A stretch of DNA of 64,000 bases. It comes from Streptomyces sp. CBMA291 (GTDB lineage: Bacteria > Actinomycetota > Actinomycetes > Streptomycetales > Streptomycetaceae). Position 1 is the stretch's first letter. Each line of letters opens with the position of its first letter. Shown one piece after another: positions 48,001 to 55,890 of the stretch. The stretch is from positions 62,001-126,000 of the forward strand of contig NZ_MSJP01000015.1 in the NCBI RefSeq assembly GCF_014596525.1, written 5' to 3'. The notes beneath the pieces are model-generated. The model was given only the letters and a program-made list of their open reading frames with translations, had not been told where the DNA came from and did not search any database. The position numbers were made by a program, and so were the translations under genes.

Positions 48001-49722
48001 GCGGACCCGGAGTGGGCGCCCCGGCTCGGCGCGGCGCGGCGGGCGATCCCGGTGCGGATCGGGGGCCGGGAGCACTGGGCGGCGATCGAGGACGCGGGGC
48101 GGCTGCGGGACGCCCTGGGCACGGCCCTGCCCGTAGGGGTGCCGGAGGCTTTCACCGAGCCCGTGAAAGACCCGCTGGGCGATCTCCTCGCCCGGTTCGC
48201 TCGGACCCACGGCCCGTTCACCTCTTCGACCGCCGCCGCCCGTTTCGGTCTCGGCGCGGCCGTCACCGACGGCGCGCTTCAGCGGCTCGCCGCGACCGGC
48301 CGGGTCGTCCAGGGTGAGTTCCACCCCTCCGGCATCGGCCAGGAGTGGTGCGACGCCACGGTGCTGCGGCGGCTGCGGCGGCGCTCCCTCGCGGCCCTGC
48401 GCCACGAGCTGGAGCCGGTGCCTCCGGCGGCGCTCGCCACGTTCCTGCCGCAGTGGCAGCACCTGGGGAGCGGCGGGCTGCGCGGGATCGACGGGCTCGC
48501 CCGCGCCATCGAGCAGCTCCAGGGCGCGCCGGTCCCCGCCTCCGCCCTGGAGAAGCTGATCCTTCCGTCCCGGGTGCGGGACTACGCCCCGGGGCTCCTC
48601 GACGAGCTGACGACCACCGGGGAGGTGCTCTGGGCCGGGGCGGGCGCGCTGCCCGGCAAGGACGGCTGGGTCTCGCTGTACCTCGCGGACGCGGCTCCGC
48701 TGCTCCTTCCGCCGTCGCGTCCGCTGGAGGTGTCGGCGCTGCACGAGTCGGTGCTGACCGCCCTGTCCGGCGGGTACGGCCTGTTCTTCCGGCAGATCGC
48801 CGACCAGATCAGGGCCACCACCCATCCGGACGCGACCGATCCGCAGCTCGCCGACGCCGTCTGGGAGCTGGCCTGGTCGGGGCGGCTCACCAACGACACC
48901 CTGGCCCCGCTGCGCTCGCTCCTCGGCTCGGGGCGTACGGCGGGGGCGACCGCCCACCGGGCGCGCCGGACGGTTCCGCGCGGGCGGTACGGCTCGCTGA
49001 CGGGCGCCGCCCGGCCGGTGTCCCGGACGGGCCCGCCGACGGTCTCCGGCCGCTGGTCGCTGCTGCCCCCGGCGGTGCCGGAGCCGACGCACCGGGCGCA
49101 CGCCCTGGCCAGGACATTGCTGGACCGGCACGGGGTGGTCACCCGGGGCGCGGTGGCCGCCGAGGGGGTGGAGGGCGGTTTCTCCGCCGTGTACCGGGTC
49201 CTGTCGGCCTTCGAGGACAGCGGGCAGGCCCGGCGCGGCTATGTGGTGGAGGGGCTCGGCGCGGCCCAGTTCGCGATGGACGGGGCGGTGGACCGGCTGC
49301 GGGCGGCGGCGACCGCGCGGGACCGGGGAGTGGAGGCGGCGGCGGGTCCGCGCGCGCTGGTCCTGGCGGCGGCCGATCCGGCGAACGCGTACGGGGCGGC
49401 CCTGTCCTGGCCGGAGCCGCCGACCGGCGCCGGTCACAAGCCGGGGCGCAAGGCGGGCGCGCTGGTGGTCCTGGTCGACGGCGAGCTGACGCTCTACATG
49501 GAGCGCGGCGGCAAGACACTCCTGTCCTGGCCGGCGGAGCCCGACGACCCGGCGCTGACGGTGGCGGCCGAGGCCCTGGCGGAGGCGGCACGGGCGGGCA
49601 CGCTGGGCACGGTCACGGTGGAGCGGATCAACGGAGCGGCCTCCCTGACCTCTCCCCTGGCCCGCCCCCTGGAATCCGCGGGCTTCGTGGCCACGCCGAG
49701 AGGCCTGCGCCTGCGCGCGTAG
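45073..49722 (+). CDS. lhr: ATP-dependent helicase Lhr
   Basis: A 1549-residue superfamily 2 helicase of the long Lhr type, which unwinds 3'-tailed DNA and RNA:DNA hybrids in DNA-damage repair. Residues about 20-850 form the Lhr core: Walker A APTGSGKTLAAF (about 45), Walker B LDEVHAV (about 168), motif III SATVRP, motif V-VI TSSLELGIDMGAVDL and QRVGRAGHQ, then the winged helix. The C-terminal half (about 900-1549) is the long-Lhr-specific region. The ATG at 45073 coincides with the predicted transcription start; the in-frame GTG at 45058 lies inside the promoter and is unlikely. The nei-type glycosylase gene follows in the same direction. Confidence 0.96.
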   Translation: MVRSALDSFSPATRGWFTGAFTAPTAAQEGAWTAIGAGSDVLVVAPTGSGKTLAAFLASLDRLASEPLPAEPVKRCRVLYVSPMKALAVDVERNLRSPLTGIRQESVRLGLPEPDIRVGIRSGDTPATERRALATRPPDILITTPESLFLMLTSAAREALSGVETVILDEVHAVAGTKRGAHLALSLERLDELLPRPARRIGLSATVRPVDEVARYLSPGRAVEIVQPPSGKEFDLSVVVPVDDMGELGGSPASEGKDGGDKPSIWPHVEERIADLVQAHRSTIVFANSRRLAERLCNRLNEIAYERATGEPLPEGAAPAEIMAQSGSALGAPPLLARAHHGSVSKEQRAQVEEDLKAGRLPAVVATSSLELGIDMGAVDLVVQVESPPSVASGLQRVGRAGHQVGAVSTGVVFPKYRGDLVQAAVVTERMRAGAIESLRIPANPLDVLAQQLVATVALDTWQVDDLLALVRRAAPFASLPDSAFTGVLDMLAGRYPSDAFAELRPRVVWDRVAGTVTGRPGAQRLAVTSGGTIPDRGLFGVFLVGTDPRKGGGRVGELDEEMVYESRVGDVFTLGTTSWRIEDITRDRVLVSPAPGAPGRLPFWKGDQLGRPLELGRAVGAFLREVGALPAEGARLRLRAAGLDERAADNVLAYLREQREACGHVPDDRTILVERFRDELGDWRVVVHSPFGAQVHAPWALALGARLAERYGMDAQVMHADDGIVLRLPDADLLSLDMGLDLLDHEPVDPGRHLDTTYDADKAPVGAADTLFDQDEIGRIVTDQVGGSALFASRFRECAARALLLPRRNPGKRTPLWQQRQKASQLLQVASEFGSFPIVLEAVRECLQDVFDLPGLTELMGDIEARRVRLVEVTTPEPSPFARSLLFGYVAQFLYEGDSPLAERRAAALSLDSRLLAELLGQAELRELLDPEVLTELERELQWLTEDRRIKDVEGVADLLRVLGPLTGEELAERGADPEWAPRLGAARRAIPVRIGGREHWAAIEDAGRLRDALGTALPVGVPEAFTEPVKDPLGDLLARFARTHGPFTSSTAAARFGLGAAVTDGALQRLAATGRVVQGEFHPSGIGQEWCDATVLRRLRRRSLAALRHELEPVPPAALATFLPQWQHLGSGGLRGIDGLARAIEQLQGAPVPASALEKLILPSRVRDYAPGLLDELTTTGEVLWAGAGALPGKDGWVSLYLADAAPLLLPPSRPLEVSALHESVLTALSGGYGLFFRQIADQIRATTHPDATDPQLADAVWELAWSGRLTNDTLAPLRSLLGSGRTAGATAHRARRTVPRGRYGSLTGAARPVSRTGPPTVSGRWSLLPPAVPEPTHRAHALARTLLDRHGVVTRGAVAAEGVEGGFSAVYRVLSAFEDSGQARRGYVVEGLGAAQFAMDGAVDRLRAAATARDRGVEAAAGPRALVLAAADPANAYGAALSWPEPPTGAGHKPGRKAGALVVLVDGELTLYMERGGKTLLSWPAEPDDPALTVAAEALAEAARAGTLGTVTVERINGAASLTSPLARPLESAGFVATPRGLRLRA

Positions 49723-49834
49723 CGGCCACGGGGCCCGCCTTCCCACAACCGCTCCGCGCGCGACCCCTCACCCGGGCATCCCCAGCCCCTCGTCCGGCAT
49801 CCGGCATCCGCAGCCCCTCCCCCGTCGTCCGCGC

Positions 49835-49862
49835 ACCGCACCCGCACCCGCACCCGCACCCG
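49835..49862. repeat. CCCGCA hexanucleotide repeat before the glycosylase gene
   Basis: Three perfect CCCGCA units plus flanking partial ones, just upstream of the glycosylase GTG at 49876. GGCATCC repeats precede it near 49783-49810. The tract lies where promoter or RBS elements are expected. Confidence 0.6.
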
Positions 49863-49875
49863 GCATCATGGAACC

Positions 49876-50691
49876 GTGCCCGAAGGAGACACCGTCTGGC
49901 AGGCCGCGCGGCGCCTGCACAGTGCGCTCGCCGGGCGGGTGCTGACCCGCTCGGACCTCCGGGTGCCCCGGTTCGCCACCGCCGACCTCACCGGCCGCGT
50001 GCTGCTGGACGTCACCCCGCGCGGCAAGCATCTGCTCGCCCGGATCGAGGGCGGTCTGACGCTCCACTCCCATCTGCGGATGGACGGTGCCTGGCGGGTG
50101 TACGCCACCGGGGAGCGCCCCCGTGGCGGCCCCGAGCACCAGATCCGGGCGGTGCTCGGAAACGCGGAGTCCACCGCGTACGGCTATCGGCTTCCCGTAC
50201 TGGAGCTGATCCGTACGGCCGAGGAGTCCCGGGTGGTGGGGCATCTCGGCCCGGGCCCGCTGGGCCCCGACTGGGACGCGGCGGAGGCCGCGCGCCGACT
50301 GGGCGCCGACCCCGGCCGACCGCTCGGCGAGGCACTCCTCGACCAGCGGAACCTGGCGGGCATCGGCAATGTGTACAAGTCGGAGCTGGCGTTCCTGGCC
50401 GGTGTCACCCCCTGGCTCCCGGTGGGCGAGCTGGCCCCCGATGTCCCCGCCCGGCTGGCCGCCACCGCCCACCGGCTCCTGGAGGCGAACAAGGACCGTC
50501 CCGACCGTCGCACCACCACGACGCGCCGTCCGGGCGTCCCCCTGCACGTCTACGGCCGGGCGGGGCGCCCCTGCCTCCGCTGCGGCACCCCGATCCGCCG
50601 GGCGGAACTGGGCGACCGGGTGACGTACTGGTGCCCCGGCTGCCAGCGAGGCCCCGACACCGAAGGCCTCCCGCCCACCCCGCCCAATTGA
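49876..50691 (+). CDS. Fpg/Nei-family DNA glycosylase (Nei2-type endonuclease VIII)
   Basis: Bifunctional glycosylase/AP lyase that removes oxidised bases. The 271-residue protein begins MPEGDTVWQAARRLH: after Met removal Pro1 is the Schiff-base nucleophile and Glu2 the acid, as in Nei. It has the H2TH helices (about 150-180, NLAGIGNVYKSELAF) and a C-terminal four-Cys zinc finger in PCLRCGTPIRRAELG and YWCPGC (about 233-256). EGDTVW rather than ELPEVE places it with Nei rather than Fpg. The GTG start has CGGCATCATGGAACC upstream and no clear RBS. It lies 153 bp after lhr and may share DNA-damage control. Confidence 0.94.
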   Translation: MPEGDTVWQAARRLHSALAGRVLTRSDLRVPRFATADLTGRVLLDVTPRGKHLLARIEGGLTLHSHLRMDGAWRVYATGERPRGGPEHQIRAVLGNAESTAYGYRLPVLELIRTAEESRVVGHLGPGPLGPDWDAAEAARRLGADPGRPLGEALLDQRNLAGIGNVYKSELAFLAGVTPWLPVGELAPDVPARLAATAHRLLEANKDRPDRRTTTTRRPGVPLHVYGRAGRPCLRCGTPIRRAELGDRVTYWCPGCQRGPDTEGLPPTPPN

Positions 50692-50752
50692 CCCCCCGTC
50701 ACATACGGTCGCACGGCCCCGCCATGGCATCCCACCCCACGCACCCCTCACC

Positions 50753-50895
50753 GGGCGAACCTCAGGCGTCACAAATCCCGCCGGGGCGAACCTCAGGCTT
50801 CACGACCCCCACCGGTCACATCGCATACGCCACGCCCCCCACCGGGTCACGCCCCATACGCCACGCCCCCCACCGAGTCACACCCCATACGTCAC
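50753..50895. repeat. Two successive repeat families after the glycosylase gene
   Basis: GGGCGAACCTCAGGC occurs at about 50753 and 50784 (31 bp apart). Then a 31-bp unit, CATACGCCACGCCCCCCACC plus GGGTCACGCCC, occurs twice in full (50824-50854, 50855-50885) with a third start at 50886. The tract ends in the 3' part of the small membrane protein gene on the other strand. Confidence 0.75.
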
Positions 50896-50903
50896 AGACC
50901 TCA

Positions 50904-51320
50904 CTACTCGCCCCGCTCCCCGCCCCGTCGGCCGGACCCCATCCCCCGGCGAAACCACGACCGCGCCCTGGCCACCCCTCGCCCGCACGCTCGCCCGCAC
51001 ACTCGCCGCAGCCTGCCGCCCCCCGTCGGGAACCCACCCCGGCCCAGCCCCCGGAGCCACCCCGTCCCCTCCGTACCGTCCTCTCCGCCCAGACCGTCCC
51101 GGCGGCCCCCCGGCCCCCGGCCCCGCCGTCCCGACCCGGCCGCCGCGTGGACCGGCAGCAGGCTCAGCCCCCAGCCGCCCGCCGCCACCGTGCTCTCGAC
51201 CGGCCCGGTCTCCCCCGGCGTGAGCAGCAGGCGCAGCACGGCCCACCACCAGAGCCCCCCGGCCACCAGCCCGATCGCGATCAGCGCGAGCGTCACCGGC
51301 GGCACCCGTCGCCGTACCAT
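50904..51320 (-). CDS. Small membrane protein with variable Gly/Arg-rich tail
   Basis: A 138-residue protein. The N-terminal 55 residues, MVRRRVPPVTLALIAIGLVAG and WWWAVLRLLLTPGETGPVEST, look like a conserved streptomycete single-helix membrane protein. After about residue 62 the sequence is Gly/Arg-rich and repetitive and likely reflects drift of the reading frame into the adjacent repeat tract; the ancestral protein may have ended near there. The ATG at 51320 is the only start with GGCGGCGATG-type context. No function is known. Confidence 0.6.
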   Translation of the reverse strand: MVRRRVPPVTLALIAIGLVAGGLWWWAVLRLLLTPGETGPVESTVAAGGWGLSLLPVHAAAGSGRRGRGPGGRRDGLGGEDGTEGTGWLRGLGRGGFPTGGGRLRRVCGRACGRGVARARSWFRRGMGSGRRGGERGE

Positions 51321-51490
51321 CGCCGCCTCCTGCCGTCGACGCTAGACCGGCGGGATCACCCTGCGGGAGGGCGCACCGGAGGCACGCCCGGCGCGCACGG
51401 CCCAGTCGCGTGTTCCCCCCACCATGGCACGCGATACCGGAACCCGGCATCTCATGCCATATGCCACGAATCCACCCCCGGAAAGAGAGA

Positions 51491-51531
51491 AACCCCGGCC
51501 GATGCCTCACGAAGAGGCACCGACCGGGGTT
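51491..51531 (-). terminator. clgR terminator hairpin
   Basis: AACCCCGGCCGATGCCTC (51491-51508) pairs with 51514-51531 at 16 of 18 positions around loop ACGAA, 16 bp after the clgR stop codon at 51547. A run of A's on the plus strand just left of it gives a U-rich end for the minus-strand transcript. Confidence 0.85.
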
Positions 51532-51546
51532 CCGTCCCGTTTCGGT

Positions 51547-51927
51547 TCAGGCAGCGACGACGTCGACCGCTTCCGCGGGCGCCTTGATGGTCACCCGCTC
51601 GGTGGGCACACCCACCGACGTCACCGACACCGAGTTGAGCATCGGGCGGACCGGCACCGGGACCGGTTCGCTCGCCGCTGCCGACTCGGCCAGTTCGGCC
51701 AGCGACAGCTCGTCGCTCACTTCACGCATCAGCTCGGACATCCGTACGTCCAGCGCGTCGCAGATCGCGGAGAGCAGCTCGGAGGATGCCTCCTTCTGCC
51801 CCCGCTCCACCTCGGAGAGATAGCCGAGCGAGACTCGGGCGGACGAGGAGACTTCGCGCAGAGTACGGCCCTGGCGCTGGCGCTGCCGACGCAGCACGTC
51901 ACCCAGCAGGCGACGGAGCAGAATCAT
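51547..51927 (-). CDS. clgR: Transcriptional regulator ClgR
   Basis: A 126-residue XRE-type activator of ATP-dependent protease genes (clpP, clpC, lon) in actinobacteria; the protein is itself degraded by ClpP. The HTH occupies residues 8-62: [22 protein letters not shown] and [21 protein letters not shown]. The C-terminus ends DVVAA, whose AA end serves as a Clp degron in the S. lividans protein. The ATG at 51927 has GGAGG upstream; a longer start is not needed. It follows cinA, as in other streptomycetes. Confidence 0.95.
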   Translation of the reverse strand: MILLRRLLGDVLRRQRQRQGRTLREVSSSARVSLGYLSEVERGQKEASSELLSAICDALDVRMSELMREVSDELSLAELAESAAASEPVPVPVRPMLNSVSVTSVGVPTERVTIKAPAEAVDVVAA

Positions 51928-52021
51928 CGGTGGCTCCCTCCTCGGACCGCGTAGCCGCATCCTTCACGCCCCACCGTACCGCCTTGCGCCGCGGCCGTGC
52001 GGGGAGCGATGTCGTGTTCAC

Positions 52022-52558
52022 TCAGGGCTGCAAACATCCATTCCCCCCGTTGTGTTCCGTATCCTGTGCCCGCGCATTTCCCAGGAGTTCCACGCGAAGC
52101 AGTTCGAGCACGCTCCGTACACTCTCTCTACGGATTTCCGCGCGATCGCCGTTCAATCTCAACGCGGCCGTTTTCCCGGCGGAAAGGCCGGTGCCCGCCG
52201 GTCCCGCGACGGCCACGTAGACCGTGCCGACGGGCTGTCCGTCCTGGGGGTCGGGGCCCGCGACCCCGGTCGTCGAGATCCCCCAGTCGGCCCCGAGCCG
52301 GTCCCGGACACCCGTCGCCATCTGCGACGCGACCTCGGGGTCCACCGCTCCGCGGGCTGCCAGGAGGTCCGCGTCGACGCCGAGCAGTTCGTGCTTGAGG
52401 GTCGTGGCGTACGCAGTGACGGAGCCCCGGAAGACCGCCGAGGCGCCCGGCACCGCGGTGAGCGCCGCGGCCACCAGACCACCCGTGAGCGACTCCGCGA
52501 CGGCCAGCGTGTGACCACGCTCCGCGAGCAGTGCCAGCGTCCGGGCGGCTTCGTTCAT
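52022..52558 (-). CDS. cinA: CinA C-terminal-domain protein (NMN deamidase, PncC)
   Basis: A 178-residue stand-alone CinA C-domain protein, related to PncC, which deamidates nicotinamide mononucleotide. It begins [23 protein letters not shown] and has AESLTGGLVAAALT (about 21-34), FRGSVTAYATTLKHELLGV and STTGVAGPDPQDGQPVGTVYVAVAG-type loop around 95-118, all family hallmarks. Its ATG overlaps the pgsA stop as ATGA. The N-terminal MoCF domain of full-length CinA is absent, normal for streptomycetes. Confidence 0.94.
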   Translation of the reverse strand: MNEAARTLALLAERGHTLAVAESLTGGLVAAALTAVPGASAVFRGSVTAYATTLKHELLGVDADLLAARGAVDPEVASQMATGVRDRLGADWGISTTGVAGPDPQDGQPVGTVYVAVAGPAGTGLSAGKTAALRLNGDRAEIRRESVRSVLELLRVELLGNARAQDTEHNGGNGCLQP

Positions 52559-53229
52559 CGCGTCGCCGTCTCCGAGCGCGCCTCGGCCCGCTCGGCGGCG
52601 AGCCCCTCACGGCGCAGCACGATCGCCTGCCGGACATAGTCAAGTCCGGTGACCACGGTCAGGACGACGGCCACCGCCATCACCCAGAAGCGGAAGGTGG
52701 CCAGGGGCCCGGTGAGCATCAGCACGTACATGCCGACCGCGGTGCCCTGGGCGAGGGTCTTCATCTTGCCGCCCCTGCTGGCCGGGATGACCCCGTGCCG
52801 GATCACCCAGAAGCGCATCAGGGTGATCCCCAGTTCCCTGGCCAGGATGACCCCGGTGACCCACCAGGGCAGGTCCCCGAGCATCGACAGGGAGATCAGC
52901 CCTGCCGCCATGATCGCCTTGTCGGCGATCGGGTCGGCGATCTTGCCGAAGTCGGTGACGAGGTTGTACGTACGGGCGAGGTGCCCGTCGAAGACGTCCG
53001 TGATCATGGCGACGGCGAAGGCGGCCCAGGCCCAGGCGCGCCATACCGGGTCGTGGCCGCCGTCCTGGAGGAGCAGCAGCACGAAGCCCGGCACGAGCAC
53101 CAGCCGGATCATGGTCAGGATGTTGGCGATGTTCCACAGGCTGGCCTGGTCGACGGCCGCCGTGCCCAGCTTGCCGCGGGGCGCCGGCCTTCCGGTCCCG
53201 CCCGTCGCGGATGCCGGGACTCCGGTCAT
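52555..53229 (-). CDS. pgsA: CDP-diacylglycerol-glycerol-3-phosphate 3-phosphatidyltransferase
   Basis: Membrane CDP-alcohol phosphatidyltransferase that makes phosphatidylglycerol phosphate. The 224-residue protein has the diagnostic motif [18 protein letters not shown] followed by KIADPIADK (D-x2-DG-x2-AR-x8-G-x3-D-x3-D, about 75-101) and six helices. The ATG at 53229 overlaps the rimO stop as ATGA and gives [13 protein letters not shown]; the first 20 residues are a hydrophilic leader. Streptomycetes carry several such enzymes, so PgsA versus PIS-like function rests on synteny. Confidence 0.93.
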   Translation of the reverse strand: MTGVPASATGGTGRPAPRGKLGTAAVDQASLWNIANILTMIRLVLVPGFVLLLLQDGGHDPVWRAWAWAAFAVAMITDVFDGHLARTYNLVTDFGKIADPIADKAIMAAGLISLSMLGDLPWWVTGVILARELGITLMRFWVIRHGVIPASRGGKMKTLAQGTAVGMYVLMLTGPLATFRFWVMAVAVVLTVVTGLDYVRQAIVLRREGLAAERAEARSETATR

Positions 53230-54749
53230 CTGCCACCCTCCTCGAAAAGACACTCGGCCACCAGGTCGACACCCTCCGTGCCGACGACCTTCGCCTTGAC
53301 CATACGGCCCGGGGCCAGGTCGGGGCTCGCGCCGTCGGACGTGGTGAGCAGAACCTGCCCGTCGGTCTCGGGCGCCTGGTGGGCGGCCCGGCCGATCACG
53401 CCGTCCTCCTCGTCCACGGACTCGACCAGTACCTCAAGGGTCTCTCCGACGCGCTCCTCCGCGCGCTGCGCGGTGAGTTCCTCGGCGAGCCGGGAGAGGT
53501 GGGCGAGGCGCGCGTCGACGACGTCCTGGTCCAGCTTGGTCTCGTACGTGGCGGCTTCGGTGCCGTCCTCGTCGGAGTAGCCGAAGACGCCGATGGCGTC
53601 GAGGCGGGCGTGGGTGACGAAGCGTTCCAGCTCGGCGAAGTCCGCTTCGGTCTCGCCGGGGAAGCCGACGATGAAGTTGGAGCGGGCGCCGGCCGTAGGA
53701 GCCTTGGAGCGGATGGTCTCCAGGAGTTCCAGGAAGCGGTCCGTGTCACCGAAGCGGCGCATGGCCCGCAGCACGTCGGGGGCGCTGTGCTGGAAGGACA
53801 GGTCGAAGTAGGGGGCGACCTTCTCGGTCGACGTGAGGACGTCGATCAGACCGGGGCGCATCTCGGCGGGCTGGAGGTAGCTGACGCGGACGCGCTCGAT
53901 GCCGTCGACACCGGCCAGCTCGGGCAGCAGGCTCTCCAGGAGCCGGATGTCGCCGAGGTCCTTGCCGTACGAGGTGTTGTTCTCGGAGACCAGCATGATC
54001 TCCTTCACGCCCTGCTCGGCGAGCCAGCGCGTCTCGTTCAGCACGTCGGAGGGACGGCGGGAGACGAAGGAGCCGCGGAAGGAGGGGATGGCGCAGAAGG
54101 AGCAGCGGCGGTCGCAGCCGGAGGCCAGCTTCACGGAGGCGACGGGGCTGGTGTCCAGGCGGCGGCGGAGCGGCGCGCGGGGCCCGGAGGCGGGCGCGAG
54201 TCCGGCGGGCAGGTCGCTGGGCACGCTCTCGGGAGCGGGTGCCTCGGCGGGAGCGGGAGCCTCGGGGGCTTCCACGGTGCCGTGGCCGGGAAGGGCGACC
54301 GAGGCGGCGGCCTGCTGGCGCTCGACGGGCGAGAGGGGCAGCAGTCTGCGCCGGTCACGGGGGGTGTGGGCCTCGACGCTGCCACCGCTGAGGATGGTCT
54401 GGAGGCGGTTGGAGATGTCGGCGTAGTCGTCGAAGCCGAGCACGCCGTCGGCCTCGGGGAGGGCGTCGGCGAGTTCCTTGCCGTAGCGCTCGGCCATACA
54501 GCCGACGGCGACCACGGCCTGGGTCTTGCCGTGGTCCTTCAGATCATTGGCTTCGAGGAGGGCGTCGACGGAGTCCTTCTTGGCGGCTTCGACGAATCCA
54601 CAGGTGTTGACGACGGCGACATCCGCGTCCTCGGCGTTCTCGACGAGCTCCCAGCCGTCCGCTGCCAAGCGGCCTGCGAGCTCCTCCGAGTCCACCTCGT
54701 TACGGGCGCAGCCAAGAGTGACAAGGGCGACGGTACGGCGTTCGGGCAT
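53226..54749 (-). CDS. rimO: Ribosomal protein S12 methylthiotransferase RimO
   Basis: Radical-SAM enzyme that thiomethylates Asp of ribosomal protein S12. The 507-residue protein has the UPF0004 domain ([32 protein letters not shown]), the radical-SAM core with CDRRCSFC (about 215-222), and a TRAM domain at the end. Between the two domains lies a 45-residue Ala/Pro/Glu-rich insertion (about 158-200), longer than in most bacteria. The ATG at 54749 reads [21 protein letters not shown]. It is paired with MiaB-type machinery elsewhere in the window and heads the rimO-pgsA-cinA-clgR operon. Confidence 0.96.
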   Translation of the reverse strand: MPERRTVALVTLGCARNEVDSEELAGRLAADGWELVENAEDADVAVVNTCGFVEAAKKDSVDALLEANDLKDHGKTQAVVAVGCMAERYGKELADALPEADGVLGFDDYADISNRLQTILSGGSVEAHTPRDRRRLLPLSPVERQQAAASVALPGHGTVEAPEAPAPAEAPAPESVPSDLPAGLAPASGPRAPLRRRLDTSPVASVKLASGCDRRCSFCAIPSFRGSFVSRRPSDVLNETRWLAEQGVKEIMLVSENNTSYGKDLGDIRLLESLLPELAGVDGIERVRVSYLQPAEMRPGLIDVLTSTEKVAPYFDLSFQHSAPDVLRAMRRFGDTDRFLELLETIRSKAPTAGARSNFIVGFPGETEADFAELERFVTHARLDAIGVFGYSDEDGTEAATYETKLDQDVVDARLAHLSRLAEELTAQRAEERVGETLEVLVESVDEEDGVIGRAAHQAPETDGQVLLTTSDGASPDLAPGRMVKAKVVGTEGVDLVAECLFEEGGR

Positions 54750-54841
54750 GGACTCAAGACTACTTCGTCCCGGCCGTTCCCCCGTCGCGCAGGGTTCACC
54801 TGCGCGACAGAGGTCACATCGGGCCCGTGCCGGGGGGCGGC

Positions 54842-55669
54842 TCAGCCGGCCTCGGGGTCGCCCTTGGTGTAGCTCAGCCGCTCGACCTGGCCGGATTCGA
54901 ACTTGTCGGCGAGCTTCTTTCCGTTTACGTACAGCTCGATCGCGCCCGCGTTGCCGAGGACGAGGTCGACGCGCTCGTCGTCCTGGAAGGTCTTGGACTC
55001 ACCCTTGAGGAGGAGTCCGTCGAAGAGGAGCTTGCCGTCGTGGGCCTTGGCGGAGATCCAGCTCTTGTCGTCGACCGCGGAGAGCTTGACCGTGACCTTG
55101 TCCTGCGGGACGGCGGCGATGGCGCTCTCGGTGGGCTTCGGGGTGGCGGGCCTGGGCTTGGGCTTGGCGGCGGAGCCGGCCTTCTCGGGGGCGGGCGCGG
55201 GGCCGCCCTCGGCGGCGGTGGTGGGGCCCTTCGGGGCGTCGTTCCCGTTGAACATCGTGAAGCCGACGAATCCGACGACGGCGACGATGGCCGCGACCAT
55301 GGCGGCGGTCCAGTTGGGGCGGCGGGGCTCGGGGCGGATACGTTCCGCCTCGAAGAGCGGGGCGGCGGGGGTGGGCGCGGGGCGGCCACCGTGCTCGGCG
55401 TCGTACTGCTCGATCAGCGGGGCCGGATCGAGCCCGACGGCACGTGCGAGGGTGCGGACGTGCCCGCGCGCGTAGACGTCGCCGCCGCAGCGCGAGAAGT
55501 CGTCCTGCTCGATCGCGTGCACGATCGGAATCCGGACACGGGTGGAGGCACTGACCTCTTCGACGGTGAGACCGGCGGCGATACGGGTCTGCCGGAGGGC
55601 ACGGCCGATCGAATCCCGGTCGTCTGCCGGGAAGATCCGGTCGTCTTCGGGGGAGTTGCCGATGGACAC
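54842..55669 (-). CDS. RodZ-like protein: HTH, membrane helix, DUF4115 domain
   Basis: A 275-residue bitopic protein. Residues 20-85 form an XRE-like HTH_25 ([30 protein letters not shown] in outline, [16 protein letters not shown]), a membrane helix lies at about 122-142 ([19 protein letters not shown]), then a Pro/Ala/Lys linker and an extracellular DUF4115 domain ending [14 protein letters not shown]. This is the RodZ architecture that ties the cell-wall machinery to cytoskeleton; streptomycete members are less well studied. The GTG at 55669 has AAAGGCG upstream. It lies between ftsK and rimO on the same strand. Confidence 0.9.
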   Translation of the reverse strand: MSIGNSPEDDRIFPADDRDSIGRALRQTRIAAGLTVEEVSASTRVRIPIVHAIEQDDFSRCGGDVYARGHVRTLARAVGLDPAPLIEQYDAEHGGRPAPTPAAPLFEAERIRPEPRRPNWTAAMVAAIVAVVGFVGFTMFNGNDAPKGPTTAAEGGPAPAPEKAGSAAKPKPRPATPKPTESAIAAVPQDKVTVKLSAVDDKSWISAKAHDGKLLFDGLLLKGESKTFQDDERVDLVLGNAGAIELYVNGKKLADKFESGQVERLSYTKGDPEAG

Positions 55670-55890
55670 GAGAGCGCCTTTCGAGCGTGTAGCCACCTGC
55701 TGGACGTTCAGTCTATGGGTGGTACGAAAGGGTGGGGCAAGCGGGCGGGCGCCGTTTGTACGCCATGAGGCTGGGACGTCCTGCCGCCCCACCCTCCAAC
55801 TTGACGTACGGCCAGGGGAAACGGTTGCCCGTCCACCCCTTACGAGTGAGTCTCGGCCCGGTTTCGGCCGGGTACCCGGCCGCGCGGAGG

